Shown here in pieces: positions 51,026 through 59,721 of a DNA stretch of 64,000 bases (position 1 is its first letter; every line of letters begins with the position of its first letter). This stretch comes from Phycisphaerales bacterium (GTDB taxonomy: Bacteria; Planctomycetota; Phycisphaerae; Phycisphaerales; SM1A02). Made by a program: the position numbers and the translations under genes. Below the pieces are notes generated by a model, which saw only the letters and a list, made by a program, of their open reading frames with translations, was not told where the DNA came from and made no database searches. Location of the stretch: the NCBI GenBank assembly GCA_029242715.1, contig JAQWTL010000018.1, forward strand, positions 90,718 to 154,717. Direction: 5' to 3'.

Positions 51026-52038
51026 GAAGAGGCCTTTGTTCCCTTCCGGGCACCACGTTTCGCGTGGATGGCCGATGAAGCGCCGGTTGTTCCAGTTCTG
51101 ACCATGCCCACGTTGCTGATCCGGTCCCAGGCACTCTGCGCATTGACCTCGGAATACTCGACGCCAATGCTCCGTCGATCCAGGGCTCGTGCCACTGTTG
51201 ACGTTGTGCCACTGCCAAGGAATGGATCCAGGACAAGATCGCCGGGGTTGGAACACGAACGGAGGACACGTTCCAGGTATGCCTCCGGAATCTGATTGTG
51301 ATGACCGTGGCGACGTTCCTTGTTGTTCCCCTGAATGCGACCGAGATAGGGGCCGTACCAGACATCCATGGGTACACGCATGCCCTTGTTGGTTTCCTTG
51401 GCCATGGTGCGAGCATCGTTGTAGATGCTTGCACGATCCGATTGCTCAAGGATCTCATCCGGATTCCAGGTTCTTTCATCCGCAGACTTGGCAAAGTACA
51501 GAACGTGAACCTTGCTGAGAATGAAGGACGAATGTCGACATTGACCAAAGCGGAAATGCCATACGCACCAGTTGATCATCGTCAGGCCCCTCCGCTTGAG
51601 GTGGAGAACGATCTCTGCAGCCGTGTCATCCGGGATGTTGACCCAGAGGCTGCCAGTCGGTGAGAGCACATCGATGCAGGCATCGAGCCAGTCGTAGGTA
51701 AAACGCTCGTACTGAGCCCTCGACATGTCATCCTTCCAGCCGTCATAGGGGACATCCCAGTTGAAGGGTGGATCGGCAAAGACAAGATCAACTTTGCCAT
51801 GCTCCGGCAGGTTGGGCAGGACATCACGGCAATCACCAACATAGACCCTCGCATCAGGGTCCTTGGCCACGAACCGCGGCTCGAGGATGCTGTCAGCGGG
51901 CACATAGGAAGGCTCACTGTCTCCAGGGAGAACAATGGGGGCCTTTGAACGAGCCGCTTCCCGGTTCGCCTCAGCCGTGCCCGTGGGCATGGCGTATCCG
52001 CCGGGTCGATCAAACAGGGTGTTCTTCTGCTCTGCCAT
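51022..52038 (-). CDS. Orphan DNA methyltransferase (N4/N6, beta class)
   Basis: A 338-residue site-specific DNA methyltransferase. The order of motifs is catalytic motif first (LVFADPPFNWD, about 88-98), target recognition region next, and S-adenosylmethionine-binding motif last (LDPFLGSGTTSTVARAL, about 262-278), which defines the beta class including CcrM and HinfI. DPPF suggests N6-adenine or N4-cytosine modification; the recognition site cannot be read. No restriction endonuclease gene lies next to it. First gene of a three-gene operon with the phosphoesterase and tsaB (each overlapping by four bases). Confidence 0.9.
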   Translation of the reverse strand: MAEQKNTLFDRPGGYAMPTGTAEANREAARSKAPIVLPGDSEPSYVPADSILEPRFVAKDPDARVYVGDCRDVLPNLPEHGKVDLVFADPPFNWDVPYDGWKDDMSRAQYERFTYDWLDACIDVLSPTGSLWVNIPDDTAAEIVLHLKRRGLTMINWCVWHFRFGQCRHSSFILSKVHVLYFAKSADERTWNPDEILEQSDRASIYNDARTMAKETNKGMRVPMDVWYGPYLGRIQGNNKERRHGHHNQIPEAYLERVLRSCSNPGDLVLDPFLGSGTTSTVARALDRRSIGVEYSEVNAQSAWDRISNVGMVRTGTTGASSAIHAKRGARKGTKASS

Positions 52039-52168
52039 GGGGTTTTCCGTACCACGTATATAGCACAGAAGTGACCCTGTTCCCGCCCTGATGGCCCATC
52101 AACGAGTTGTCAACGCGACATTTGTGGCCAGGTGAATAGAATGGGAAGCAGGACAGAGACCCCGCACG

Positions 52169-53947
52169 ATGCCCCAGGACACCCGGAACCCATCCTTTGG
52201 ACAGGCTGCCTTACTAGGAACAGTAATGGTTGGGATGGCTGCATTCCTCGGAGGGTGCTACTCATCCTTCTCCCAGATCGATGATCGTGTCTCGGCCCTC
52301 CTGGATGATTCGACCGGGGATGTTGCTGGAGACGCGGTCCCGGCTCCAAAGGGATGGGCGGATGAGCGGCTCTCCGATGGGACTCTCGATGCTCCGGTGC
52401 CTCCGACCTACAACCCGCCGGTCGATTCCTTCGAATTCGAGGCCATCTCCACTGACAATATTGAAGCCGTGGTTGCCCGGCTCGAAGCGCTGCAACTGGA
52501 AAATTCCGAAAGCCGGATCATGACTCTTGCCGAGGCCCTTGAGTGGTCGACACGCAATGGTCGCGAATACCAGTATGCAGAAGAGTCTTACGTCATCGAA
52601 TGTCTTCAGCTTCTGATGGAACGGCATCTATGGGGGCCTCGTTTCTTTGACACGGTCTCCTTTGATGTTGATGGTGAAGGAAATACCGGGCTCTACAGGT
52701 CGTCGATGAATATCGTCAATGAATTCACGGTCACCCAACGGCTTCCTTATGGCGGAGAAGTTTCAGCGCAATATCTCGCCTCTTTCGCAAAGAACCTGCA
52801 TGATTCCATCGGTGATGGTTCACTCGATACGATTTCCTCAGGAACAATCATTCTCGGCGCGGAAATCCCATTGCTCCGAAATGCGGGTCCGATCGCACAG
52901 GAAAACCTCATACAAGCTGAGCGTGATCTGACCTACGCTGCCAGAGCTTTCGAGGATTTCCGGCGACGCTACTTCTTCGAGATCGTTACCGATTACCTTG
53001 ATCTCCTTGTCCAGAGACAGGCCATTGTCAATGGTCAGATGAGTGTCGAACTTTCACAGAAAGTGGCTGGACGCCAGCAGGCGTTGTACGAAGCAGGACG
53101 AGTCAATTTCAGCGCCGCCTCCCTCGCCGAAAACCAGGCACTTCAGGAGCAATCCCAGCAGGCAAAGCGTTGGGAGGCCTACAGGCTGGGGATCGATCTC
53201 TTCAAGGTCAAGATCAACTGGCCCGTCGAGGACAATCTTCGAATCCAGCATGTGGCCTATGCGATCCAACCTCCTGATGTGGAGATGGCTGGGTCCATCG
53301 CCATGGGTCTTGCTCGGCGATTGGATCTGCAGACCTTGCGAGACCAGGTGGTAGATCGCGAACGTCAGTTACGTAATGCCCGCAACCAGTTACTCCCTGA
53401 TCTGGGCATCGTGGGCAGTGTTGCGATTCCGTCCGAACTGGATGAGGATGGCAACAGCAGCTTCGTTCCCGAGTTCGAGGACACTGACTTCAACGTCGGT
53501 ATCAACCTCGGCATACCCCTGGATCGAGAAATCGAGAAACTCCAGGTGCGTGAAGTCCAGGTCCTGCTCGAAAGAGAGCGTCTGCAACTCTCCCAGGAGT
53601 TCGATACCGCAGCAGTTGAAATCAGGACATCGATCCGGGACATCAATGCCAATATCTTCGATCTGAACATCCAGAAGAAAAATGTCGAGATCGCAGCGAT
53701 GGCCATTGAATTCAACAAGGCGGACCCGGATCGCGTTCGGGTACTCGACCAATTGCAGGCGATTCGAGACCTCCAGCGGGCCGCTGATGGCCGAGCCCGG
53801 GCCTTCCGGAACCTGCAGGTATCGATACTCGAATACCTGCTCACCAGCGGGCAGCTTCGAATTGGTGCCGATGGGATGATCGATACTCTGCCTGGAATGC
53901 AAATGCAGCCAACTGAAGACTTGTCTTATGGCGAGCCACCTGCTTGA
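52169..53947 (+). CDS. TolC-family outer membrane lipoprotein
   Basis: A 592-residue outer membrane channel protein with a lipobox (FLGGC, Cys30). From about 115 it has the repeated helical layout of TolC-like proteins, with two long coiled regions around AYRLGIDLFKVKINWP and DREIEKLQVREVQVLLERERLQLSQEFDTA, and beta segments such as NIVNEFTVTQRLPYGGEVSAQY in between. TolC trimers form the exit duct of efflux and type I export systems. The stop overlaps the next gene by three bases (TTGA). It starts 130 bases from the divergent methyltransferase. Confidence 0.88.
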   Translation: MPQDTRNPSFGQAALLGTVMVGMAAFLGGCYSSFSQIDDRVSALLDDSTGDVAGDAVPAPKGWADERLSDGTLDAPVPPTYNPPVDSFEFEAISTDNIEAVVARLEALQLENSESRIMTLAEALEWSTRNGREYQYAEESYVIECLQLLMERHLWGPRFFDTVSFDVDGEGNTGLYRSSMNIVNEFTVTQRLPYGGEVSAQYLASFAKNLHDSIGDGSLDTISSGTIILGAEIPLLRNAGPIAQENLIQAERDLTYAARAFEDFRRRYFFEIVTDYLDLLVQRQAIVNGQMSVELSQKVAGRQQALYEAGRVNFSAASLAENQALQEQSQQAKRWEAYRLGIDLFKVKINWPVEDNLRIQHVAYAIQPPDVEMAGSIAMGLARRLDLQTLRDQVVDRERQLRNARNQLLPDLGIVGSVAIPSELDEDGNSSFVPEFEDTDFNVGINLGIPLDREIEKLQVREVQVLLERERLQLSQEFDTAAVEIRTSIRDINANIFDLNIQKKNVEIAAMAIEFNKADPDRVRVLDQLQAIRDLQRAADGRARAFRNLQVSILEYLLTSGQLRIGADGMIDTLPGMQMQPTEDLSYGEPPA

Positions 53948-55497
53948 ATAAACACCTCCCCATGTTCCCCAATCGCTTTCCAACCCACTTCTTCCGCCGA
54001 GGACTCACCAGCACAGGTGTTCTGGTCGCTTCTGGAGCCGTCCTGATCATGCTGGGCGCTGCCTGGATGGTGTCTGGCGGTGGAGGCCAGGCCGACATCG
54101 TGGGGCCAATGGATCTCTACGAAGTGGAAGCGGGTAATTTCGATATCACGATTCCAGCCTCTGGCGAACTGGTTGCCCTGGACCAGGTCGAGATCCGTTG
54201 CGAGCTTGAGGGCCAGGCGACAATCACCGAGATCATCGATGAAGGCAGCAATGTCCAGGAAGGCGACCTCCTTTTCCGACTTGATGATGAAACGGTTCTT
54301 GAGCGTATCCAAGGCATTGAGGAAGACGTTGTTTCGACGGAAAACAACCTTCGAAATCGCGAAGCAACATTCGAAATTGCCAAACAGCTTCGTGATTCCA
54401 GCGTCCAGAAGGCGCAGGTCACAGTTGACCAGTCTGAACTGGCGCTCAAGGCCTGGCAGGAAGGCGAGGTTCGTACGACCAGGGAGCAGAATGAGCTTGC
54501 TGTGAGAACCGCTGACAAGGACTACACGCGACTCAAGCAGAAGTACGACAAGGCTCTGGAGTTGCGAAAGAAGAATTTCATCTCCCAGGATGAGTTGGAG
54601 CAGGATGAGATCTCGATGATCAAGGCGGAGTCCGCACTCTCCAAGGCCACGCTCTCCAACGAAATGTATGAGAAGTACACCTACTTCAAGGACAAGTTGC
54701 AGAAAAAATCCGATCGGGACCAGGCCATTGCTGAGATGGCCCGGGTCCAGAAACGAACCGATGCCGAGGTGCGTACAGCCAAGGACAATGTCGAAGCCGC
54801 ACAGAAAACACTGTTGTCAAAGCAGGAACGACTCGAGAAATGGCAGACTCAGCTGACACGTTGCGAAGTCACTGCCCCGGCGGCGGGCATGGTTGTCTAC
54901 GGATCAACTGTTGACCGTCGTCGCAGGGATGATGACTCACCCTTGCAGGTAGGCAGCAGCCTTTACAGGAACCAGTTGATCATCGTTCTTCCGAATACCG
55001 AACGCATGGCAGCAAGCGTCAAGGTGAACGAAGCGCTTTCGGGGCTGATCAGGCCTGGTCAGCCTGTCATTCTCAACACGGATGCGATTCCTGATGCCCT
55101 CATTGATGGTGAGGTCCTCGCCGTAAGTGTCCTGGCTGAGGATGGTGGCTGGCGAGATCCGGGAGGACGTGACTACAGCGTCCAGATCGTGATCAACGAG
55201 GGGCACGGTCTCGTCCTGAAGCCGTCCATGAGAGTGCGAGCGAATATTCATATCGAAACTGTGGAGGGTGCCCTCTACGTTCCCGTACAAGCCATCCACA
55301 GACGTGGCCGTTACGTCTTCGTCTACAAGCTTGATGGCAGCGGTTATGTGGAATCTCCTGTCAAGGTCGATCGCCACTCAGAGCTCTTTGCAGAAATTGA
55401 AACCGGTCTTGAGCAGGGCGACCAGATTCTTCTGGTCGAGCCTCCGGCAGGAACCATCATGCGTCGGATTGAGGACGGTCCGGTGTCAGCTGGCTGA
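53944..55497 (+). CDS. HlyD/RND-type periplasmic adaptor protein
   Basis: A 517-residue membrane fusion protein: N-terminal membrane helix (about 22-42), a lipoyl half-motif (GELVALDQVEIRCELEGQATITEI, EGDLLFRLDDE), a long coiled-coil hairpin (about 110-300), the second lipoyl half (VTAPAAGMVVYGS) and a C-terminal beta barrel with VPVQAIHRRGRYVFVYKL. This adaptor should connect the TolC-like protein at 52169 to an inner membrane pump, but none follows. The start is TTG 53944 (overlapping the TolC-like stop) or ATG 53962. The last 41 bases overlap the convergent ubiX. Confidence 0.88.
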   Translation: MNKHLPMFPNRFPTHFFRRGLTSTGVLVASGAVLIMLGAAWMVSGGGGQADIVGPMDLYEVEAGNFDITIPASGELVALDQVEIRCELEGQATITEIIDEGSNVQEGDLLFRLDDETVLERIQGIEEDVVSTENNLRNREATFEIAKQLRDSSVQKAQVTVDQSELALKAWQEGEVRTTREQNELAVRTADKDYTRLKQKYDKALELRKKNFISQDELEQDEISMIKAESALSKATLSNEMYEKYTYFKDKLQKKSDRDQAIAEMARVQKRTDAEVRTAKDNVEAAQKTLLSKQERLEKWQTQLTRCEVTAPAAGMVVYGSTVDRRRRDDDSPLQVGSSLYRNQLIIVLPNTERMAASVKVNEALSGLIRPGQPVILNTDAIPDALIDGEVLAVSVLAEDGGWRDPGGRDYSVQIVINEGHGLVLKPSMRVRANIHIETVEGALYVPVQAIHRRGRYVFVYKLDGSGYVESPVKVDRHSELFAEIETGLEQGDQILLVEPPAGTIMRRIEDGPVSAG

Positions 55498-56095
55498 TGC
55501 CTTCCTTGTCCGCACTGCCTGTCCATCGAACCGGCAAGTCATGATCGTAGCCAAGCTGATCCATCAACCTGCCAACCATGAAGTCGACAACGTCATCAAG
55601 AGTCTTCGGGAGCATGTAGAAACCCGGGGACAATGGTGCGATGATCGCGCCAGCGCGGTTGAGCCTGGCCATGCTCTCGATATCAATGGGGCTCAGTGGT
55701 GATTCCCGATGAGCGATGATGAGCTTGCGACGTTCCTTGAGGCAGACCGCAGCAGATCTCTGAACGAGTGTCCCGGTGAGGCCTGCAGCAATGGCATTCA
55801 GGGTGTTGCTGGAGCAAGGCAGGACCACCATGCCATCATGCTGGAAGGTGCCTGAGGAGATCGTGGCTCCGAAATCATTGGCTGTGTGGACGACCACCTG
55901 GGAGGCCAAATCAGGCCCAACGAGGTCCTCGCTGTTGAAATGGCGGATATCCAGTTCTTCAAACAGCAGCCGCCTGCCCATGGCGCTGGCGGCCACGTGG
56001 ACCTCCACGCCCTGCCTCGCCAGGAGTTCCACCAGGCGGATCGTGTATGCGGCCCCAGAGGCCCCTGTTATTCCGATGACTACTCGATGGTGCAT
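55457..56095 (-). CDS. ubiX: Flavin prenyltransferase UbiX
   Basis: A 212-residue enzyme that prenylates reduced FMN to make the cofactor of UbiD-type decarboxylases. Seen: the flavin-binding start VIGITGASGAAYTIRL, VLPCSSNTLNAIAAGL and the C-terminal MARLNRAGAIIAPLSPGFY signature with PKTLDDVVDFMVGRLMDQLG. Its usual partner ubiD is not in the window. The 3' end overlaps the convergent adaptor gene by 41 bases. Confidence 0.95.
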   Translation of the reverse strand: MHHRVVIGITGASGAAYTIRLVELLARQGVEVHVAASAMGRRLLFEELDIRHFNSEDLVGPDLASQVVVHTANDFGATISSGTFQHDGMVVLPCSSNTLNAIAAGLTGTLVQRSAAVCLKERRKLIIAHRESPLSPIDIESMARLNRAGAIIAPLSPGFYMLPKTLDDVVDFMVGRLMDQLGYDHDLPVRWTGSADKEGISQLTPDRPQSDA

Positions 56096-56191
56096 AAGTC
56101 GTGGTCAAGTATAGACGTGCGGATTCCATTCCGCCTGCTGATACACTCCCGGAGTTCCGCCATTGGCGGCCATTCCAGAGGGAGTTGAGCC

Positions 56192-56710
56192 ATGTTTCGA
56201 TATCGATCCTTAGCCTTGGCCATGACGGCTGTGTTTGCAGCAGGATGTGCCAATTATGCCTCATACCCTCCGTTGGAGGGTACGGCTTCTACCGAGCAGG
56301 CCACCAGTGCTCCCGTACCTGAGGTCATTGCCACCGCTATCGAGTGGTGTGTCGCCCGGGAGGACTTCCGCTCCCAGCAGAAACCAGTGATCTTCAGCCT
56401 GCCTCCAAGCATGGGGGATGAAGCCCACGCAGCCGTTGCCAAGCAACTGCAGCTCAATGGCCTGGAAACTGATGCAGAGACAACCAACGGCATCGAGATC
56501 CGTTCGGTACGTCTCTTCGGTCTTCGCGGCATGGTTGACATGTCGGTGCCGCGTGGCAGTGCACCACCGCAACTCGTCACTCTGGAACTCCAGTCCTATT
56601 TGTTCCAGCCCTGGCACGTCGTGGGTTCCAACCGCTGGCGTTTCAATGAGGAACAACTCCAGCGCACTGCCAATGAACTTCAACAGGCTTCTGCTGAACC
56701 TGGTTCGTGA
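56192..56710 (+). CDS. Hypothetical lipoprotein
   Basis: A 172-residue lipoprotein (lipobox VFAAGC, Cys19). The mature part holds alternating short strands and helices (PEVIATAIEWCVARED, DEAHAAVAKQLQLNGLETDAE, VTLELQSYLFQPWHV), including one further cysteine. No family recognised. Its stop overlaps the cytosine-deaminase-like gene by four bases (GTGA), so they are co-translated even though the roles appear unrelated. AGGGAG ten bases before the ATG. Confidence 0.7.
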   Translation: MFRYRSLALAMTAVFAAGCANYASYPPLEGTASTEQATSAPVPEVIATAIEWCVAREDFRSQQKPVIFSLPPSMGDEAHAAVAKQLQLNGLETDAETTNGIEIRSVRLFGLRGMVDMSVPRGSAPPQLVTLELQSYLFQPWHVVGSNRWRFNEEQLQRTANELQQASAEPGS

Positions 56711-57162
56711 CTACACCGTGTGAGCAATGGCGGCCCTGGCTCGATGCTGCCATCGAGCAGGCAGAGAAGTCCTGGTCCGAAGGTGGAATTCCAATTGGTG
56801 CCGTCCTTGTTGATGCCCGGGGCGAAATCGTTGCTCGTGGTCACAACGAACGTGTGCAATCAGGTGATCCAACCGCCCATGGCGAGATGTCATGCATTCG
56901 CAATGCCGGTCGTCGGCGTGATTGGCACGAGCTGACACTCGTGACCACCTTGAGCCCTTGTCCGATGTGTGCCGGCACAACTGTGCTGTACAGGATCCCC
57001 CGTGTCATCATTGGTGAGTGCAGGACCTTCCAGGGTGCGGAATCATGGTTGCTGGATGCAGGAGTTGATCTGGTGCAGGCCGATTGCGACCGCTGCGTGA
57101 AGCTCATGGAGCGCATGCAGCAGGAAAAACCCGATCTCTGGGCTGAAGATATTGGTGATTGA
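56707..57162 (+). CDS. Cytosine/nucleoside deaminase, yeast FCY1-like
   Basis: A 151-residue zinc-dependent deaminase of the CDA superfamily: HGEMSCIRNAGR (His58, Glu60) and TTLSPCPMCAG (Cys85, Cys88) are the zinc and proton-shuttle motifs. The C-terminal half follows yeast cytosine deaminase closely: YRIPRVIIGE, TFQGAESWLLDAGVDLV, and the ending KPDLWAEDIGD, which matches the yeast ending RPQDWFEDIGE in pattern. Expected reaction: cytosine to uracil, or a related base. GTG start overlapping the preceding lipoprotein stop. Confidence 0.85.
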   Translation: MTTPCEQWRPWLDAAIEQAEKSWSEGGIPIGAVLVDARGEIVARGHNERVQSGDPTAHGEMSCIRNAGRRRDWHELTLVTTLSPCPMCAGTTVLYRIPRVIIGECRTFQGAESWLLDAGVDLVQADCDRCVKLMERMQQEKPDLWAEDIGD

Positions 57163-57168
57163 ATTCAA

Positions 57169-58398
57169 TCAGCCCAGGATCTTGGCTACGCCTGCCCATC
57201 CAAAGAACGCCAGGACACCCAGGAGTGCCAGTGATGTCCATGGCCGGTTGAATGCCTGCCCGATGAATCGCCTTCGATTCAGAAACAGCAGAACAATGGC
57301 CAACAGCGGCAGGAAAAACGCACCAAAGATTGCATAGGCACGTTGGACAGTGGCAAACCCCAGACCGGCCTGGAACATGGGAAGGCTTGCCATCAGCAGT
57401 AGAAATATCCGGTAGGTCCAGGTGCGGGGGAGTTGATCCGCAGGGCGGCGTTCGCATCGCCTCAGGGTCTGGCAGGCATCGGCAAAGAGCATTGGCACCG
57501 ATTGCCACACGCCCAGCAGGCTGCTTGCAATTGCTGCCCAGGCGCCAACAAGGAAGATCATGGCGCCTGTTGGCCCAAGAGTTTCATGAAGGCGAGCAGA
57601 CAACTTGATCAGTAACCCGGTTCCAGTGCCATCGATCTGGATGCCGCTGGCAATCACAAGCATGGCCACACCGAACAATGCTGTTGCGATATAGGCAACG
57701 GCAAGATCCAAACGGCAGGCTCTGACTTCTCCCATCCCACTTCGACCGGCCTGTTTGATCCAGTACCCGTAACAAAGAACGGTCACGGTGCCTCCAACAC
57801 CACCGATGAGTCCAATCGTCCAATCCAGAGGCTCACCACCCCCTGGATGGCTTGGAACAAGCCCTCGCAACATGGCTTCTGCGTCGACTCCAAGTCTCAT
57901 GGCGGTCCACAGGACTGCCAGGAACATGATGGCGATTCCAGCAGCCATGACGCGCTCGAAGACCTTGAAGCCGCCGCTCAAGACCAGAATGGTTGCCAGA
58001 AGACTTCCAATACCACCCCAGAGCAACTTGGCAACATCAGGATCCCCTGGCCAGCCAATGATGGAATAGGTTGCGACACCTGTCGCGGAAATCAATGCCC
58101 CTCCCACGACAAAGCTGAAAGGGATGAGATACACGAGAAACACAATGATGGCCCAGGGGCCGATCCTGCTTCTCACACCATCAAGCAATGTCGTATCCGT
58201 CGCCAGCTGCCACCGTGCAAGGCCCTCGTTGAGTACAAACTTCATGGCCGCCCCAAGCACGATGGCCCAGAGAACGATTACACCCAGCTTTGAACCTGCA
58301 AAGCCGGCAGTTGCCAGATCGCCAGCACCCACGCCAGTGGCTGCCACCAGGAGACCTGGGCCGACGATCGTCATGATTCCCTTTCGATTGCCTGACAT
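57169..58398 (-). CDS. Nramp-family membrane transporter without canonical metal motifs
   Basis: A 409-residue protein with about 11 membrane helices and an Nramp-like N terminus (MTIVGPGLLVAATGVGAGDLATA). The canonical metal-binding motif of helix 1, DPGN, is replaced by GAGD (24-27), and helix 6 reads GGVGGTVTVLCYGYW without the MPH motif, so the metal specificity is not that of MntH. Nramp-related proteins with altered motifs include magnesium transporters and uncharacterised groups. It is convergent with the deaminase gene at a distance of six bases. Confidence 0.8.
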   Translation of the reverse strand: MSGNRKGIMTIVGPGLLVAATGVGAGDLATAGFAGSKLGVIVLWAIVLGAAMKFVLNEGLARWQLATDTTLLDGVRSRIGPWAIIVFLVYLIPFSFVVGGALISATGVATYSIIGWPGDPDVAKLLWGGIGSLLATILVLSGGFKVFERVMAAGIAIMFLAVLWTAMRLGVDAEAMLRGLVPSHPGGGEPLDWTIGLIGGVGGTVTVLCYGYWIKQAGRSGMGEVRACRLDLAVAYIATALFGVAMLVIASGIQIDGTGTGLLIKLSARLHETLGPTGAMIFLVGAWAAIASSLLGVWQSVPMLFADACQTLRRCERRPADQLPRTWTYRIFLLLMASLPMFQAGLGFATVQRAYAIFGAFFLPLLAIVLLFLNRRRFIGQAFNRPWTSLALLGVLAFFGWAGVAKILG

Positions 58399-58491
58399 GA
58401 TGCGGAAGGTACTGCACGCAGCAGGTATTCGCTGGAGTCACGCCAAGCCGGAATACACCACTACAGGTACCATGCCTACGAGGAGCCTCCC

Positions 58492-59715
58492 ATGAGATCG
58501 AACCGACTGATCGGACCTCTCTTGATTCTGGTGGCCATGGTGTTACCCACGGGTTGCACGAACGGCCCCGAACTCATCGTCAATTCACATATTGACTACA
58601 ACAAGGCCGTTCGGCAGGTCATGAACGAGGAGCTTCTGCTCAACATCGTTCGAATGCGTTATGCCGAAGCGCCGCAGTTCGTGACCGTCTCGAGCATCAA
58701 CACGCAGTTTGAGACAACCAGCGGTGGCAGTGGTGAAGTGGGATGGGCCGATGGCATTCAAGGGCCTGCGAGTTGGGGGGTTGAGGGATCGCTTTCTTTC
58801 CGTGACAACCCGACGATCTCGATTACACCACGACAAGGCGAGGAACTGGCCAAGCAGTTGCTGGGACCCATTGATCCGAAAACCATCGCCTACCTGTCCA
58901 GCGCGGGATATCGACTGGACCACATCTTTGCATTGCTGGTTGAGAATGCCAATGGTGTGAGGAGCTACACCGCCGCTGGAACGCTTCCGGCACGTGGTGG
59001 TGATCCTGAGTTTGGAGACTTGCTCAAGGCCATCCATGTTCTTGAAGAAGAGAATGACATCATCTGTGGATTCCTCAAGGCATACGATGACTACGATGGA
59101 ACCGTCTCGAAAGATGATCTCCAGCCATCTGATTACCTTGCAGCAATCCAGAGTGGAAAACGATGGCGTCCGCTGAAGGATGACCGTGACGCCTGGGCGT
59201 TGCACACGTATCAGCTTGAGCCCGTAATCTGGATTTCAAAGGCCGGCCAGGCATCCGATGCCGGTCAGGTCGTGATGGATCTTCTGCAACTTGATCCGGA
59301 TGAACCATTCTTCTGGCTGGATAATCTGAAGTTCCAGGAGCCTCCGACAACGATCACGGACAGCGTACGCGTACGCATGCGATCGTTCTATGGCGTCATG
59401 AACCTGCTCAGCCTTGCCGTCGAGATTCCAACGAAGGATTTCCAGGCAAATAAGGCGCTGCCAAGTGCTGAAGAAGAGATCTACTATCTGGTTGTCAAGC
59501 AGTTTCTTGATGTTGCGCTTCATGTGCACGAATCAAACAACCCGCCCAAGCATGCGTGGGTAGCTGTGAAAAGCCGTGGGTACTGGTTCTACATCGACGA
59601 TACGGAATTGTCGTCCAAGCGAACCTTCACCCTCGCCATTGAACTGCTCAATCTCCAGATCAGCGGCGAGGAAAAGGGAAGCTCCGCACCGATCCTGACG
59701 ATTCCGATTGGTTAA
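58492..59715 (+). CDS. Large lipoprotein, unknown
   Basis: A 407-residue lipoprotein (lipobox LPTGC, Cys22). It starts with NKAVRQVMNEELLLNIVRMRYAEAP, and GSLSFRDNPTISITPRQGEEL further on; the pattern 'lnivrlRy.d.P.f' followed by 'P.it.tPl.geef...ll.p' is one I recall from uncharacterised outer membrane lipoproteins of many Gram-negative genomes. The C-terminal half has YYLVVKQFLDVALHV and AWVAVKSRGYWFYIDDTELSSKRTF. Function unknown. AGGAG eight bases upstream. Confidence 0.75.
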   Translation: MRSNRLIGPLLILVAMVLPTGCTNGPELIVNSHIDYNKAVRQVMNEELLLNIVRMRYAEAPQFVTVSSINTQFETTSGGSGEVGWADGIQGPASWGVEGSLSFRDNPTISITPRQGEELAKQLLGPIDPKTIAYLSSAGYRLDHIFALLVENANGVRSYTAAGTLPARGGDPEFGDLLKAIHVLEEENDIICGFLKAYDDYDGTVSKDDLQPSDYLAAIQSGKRWRPLKDDRDAWALHTYQLEPVIWISKAGQASDAGQVVMDLLQLDPDEPFFWLDNLKFQEPPTTITDSVRVRMRSFYGVMNLLSLAVEIPTKDFQANKALPSAEEEIYYLVVKQFLDVALHVHESNNPPKHAWVAVKSRGYWFYIDDTELSSKRTFTLAIELLNLQISGEEKGSSAPILTIPIG

Positions 59716-59721
59716 CTGGCT

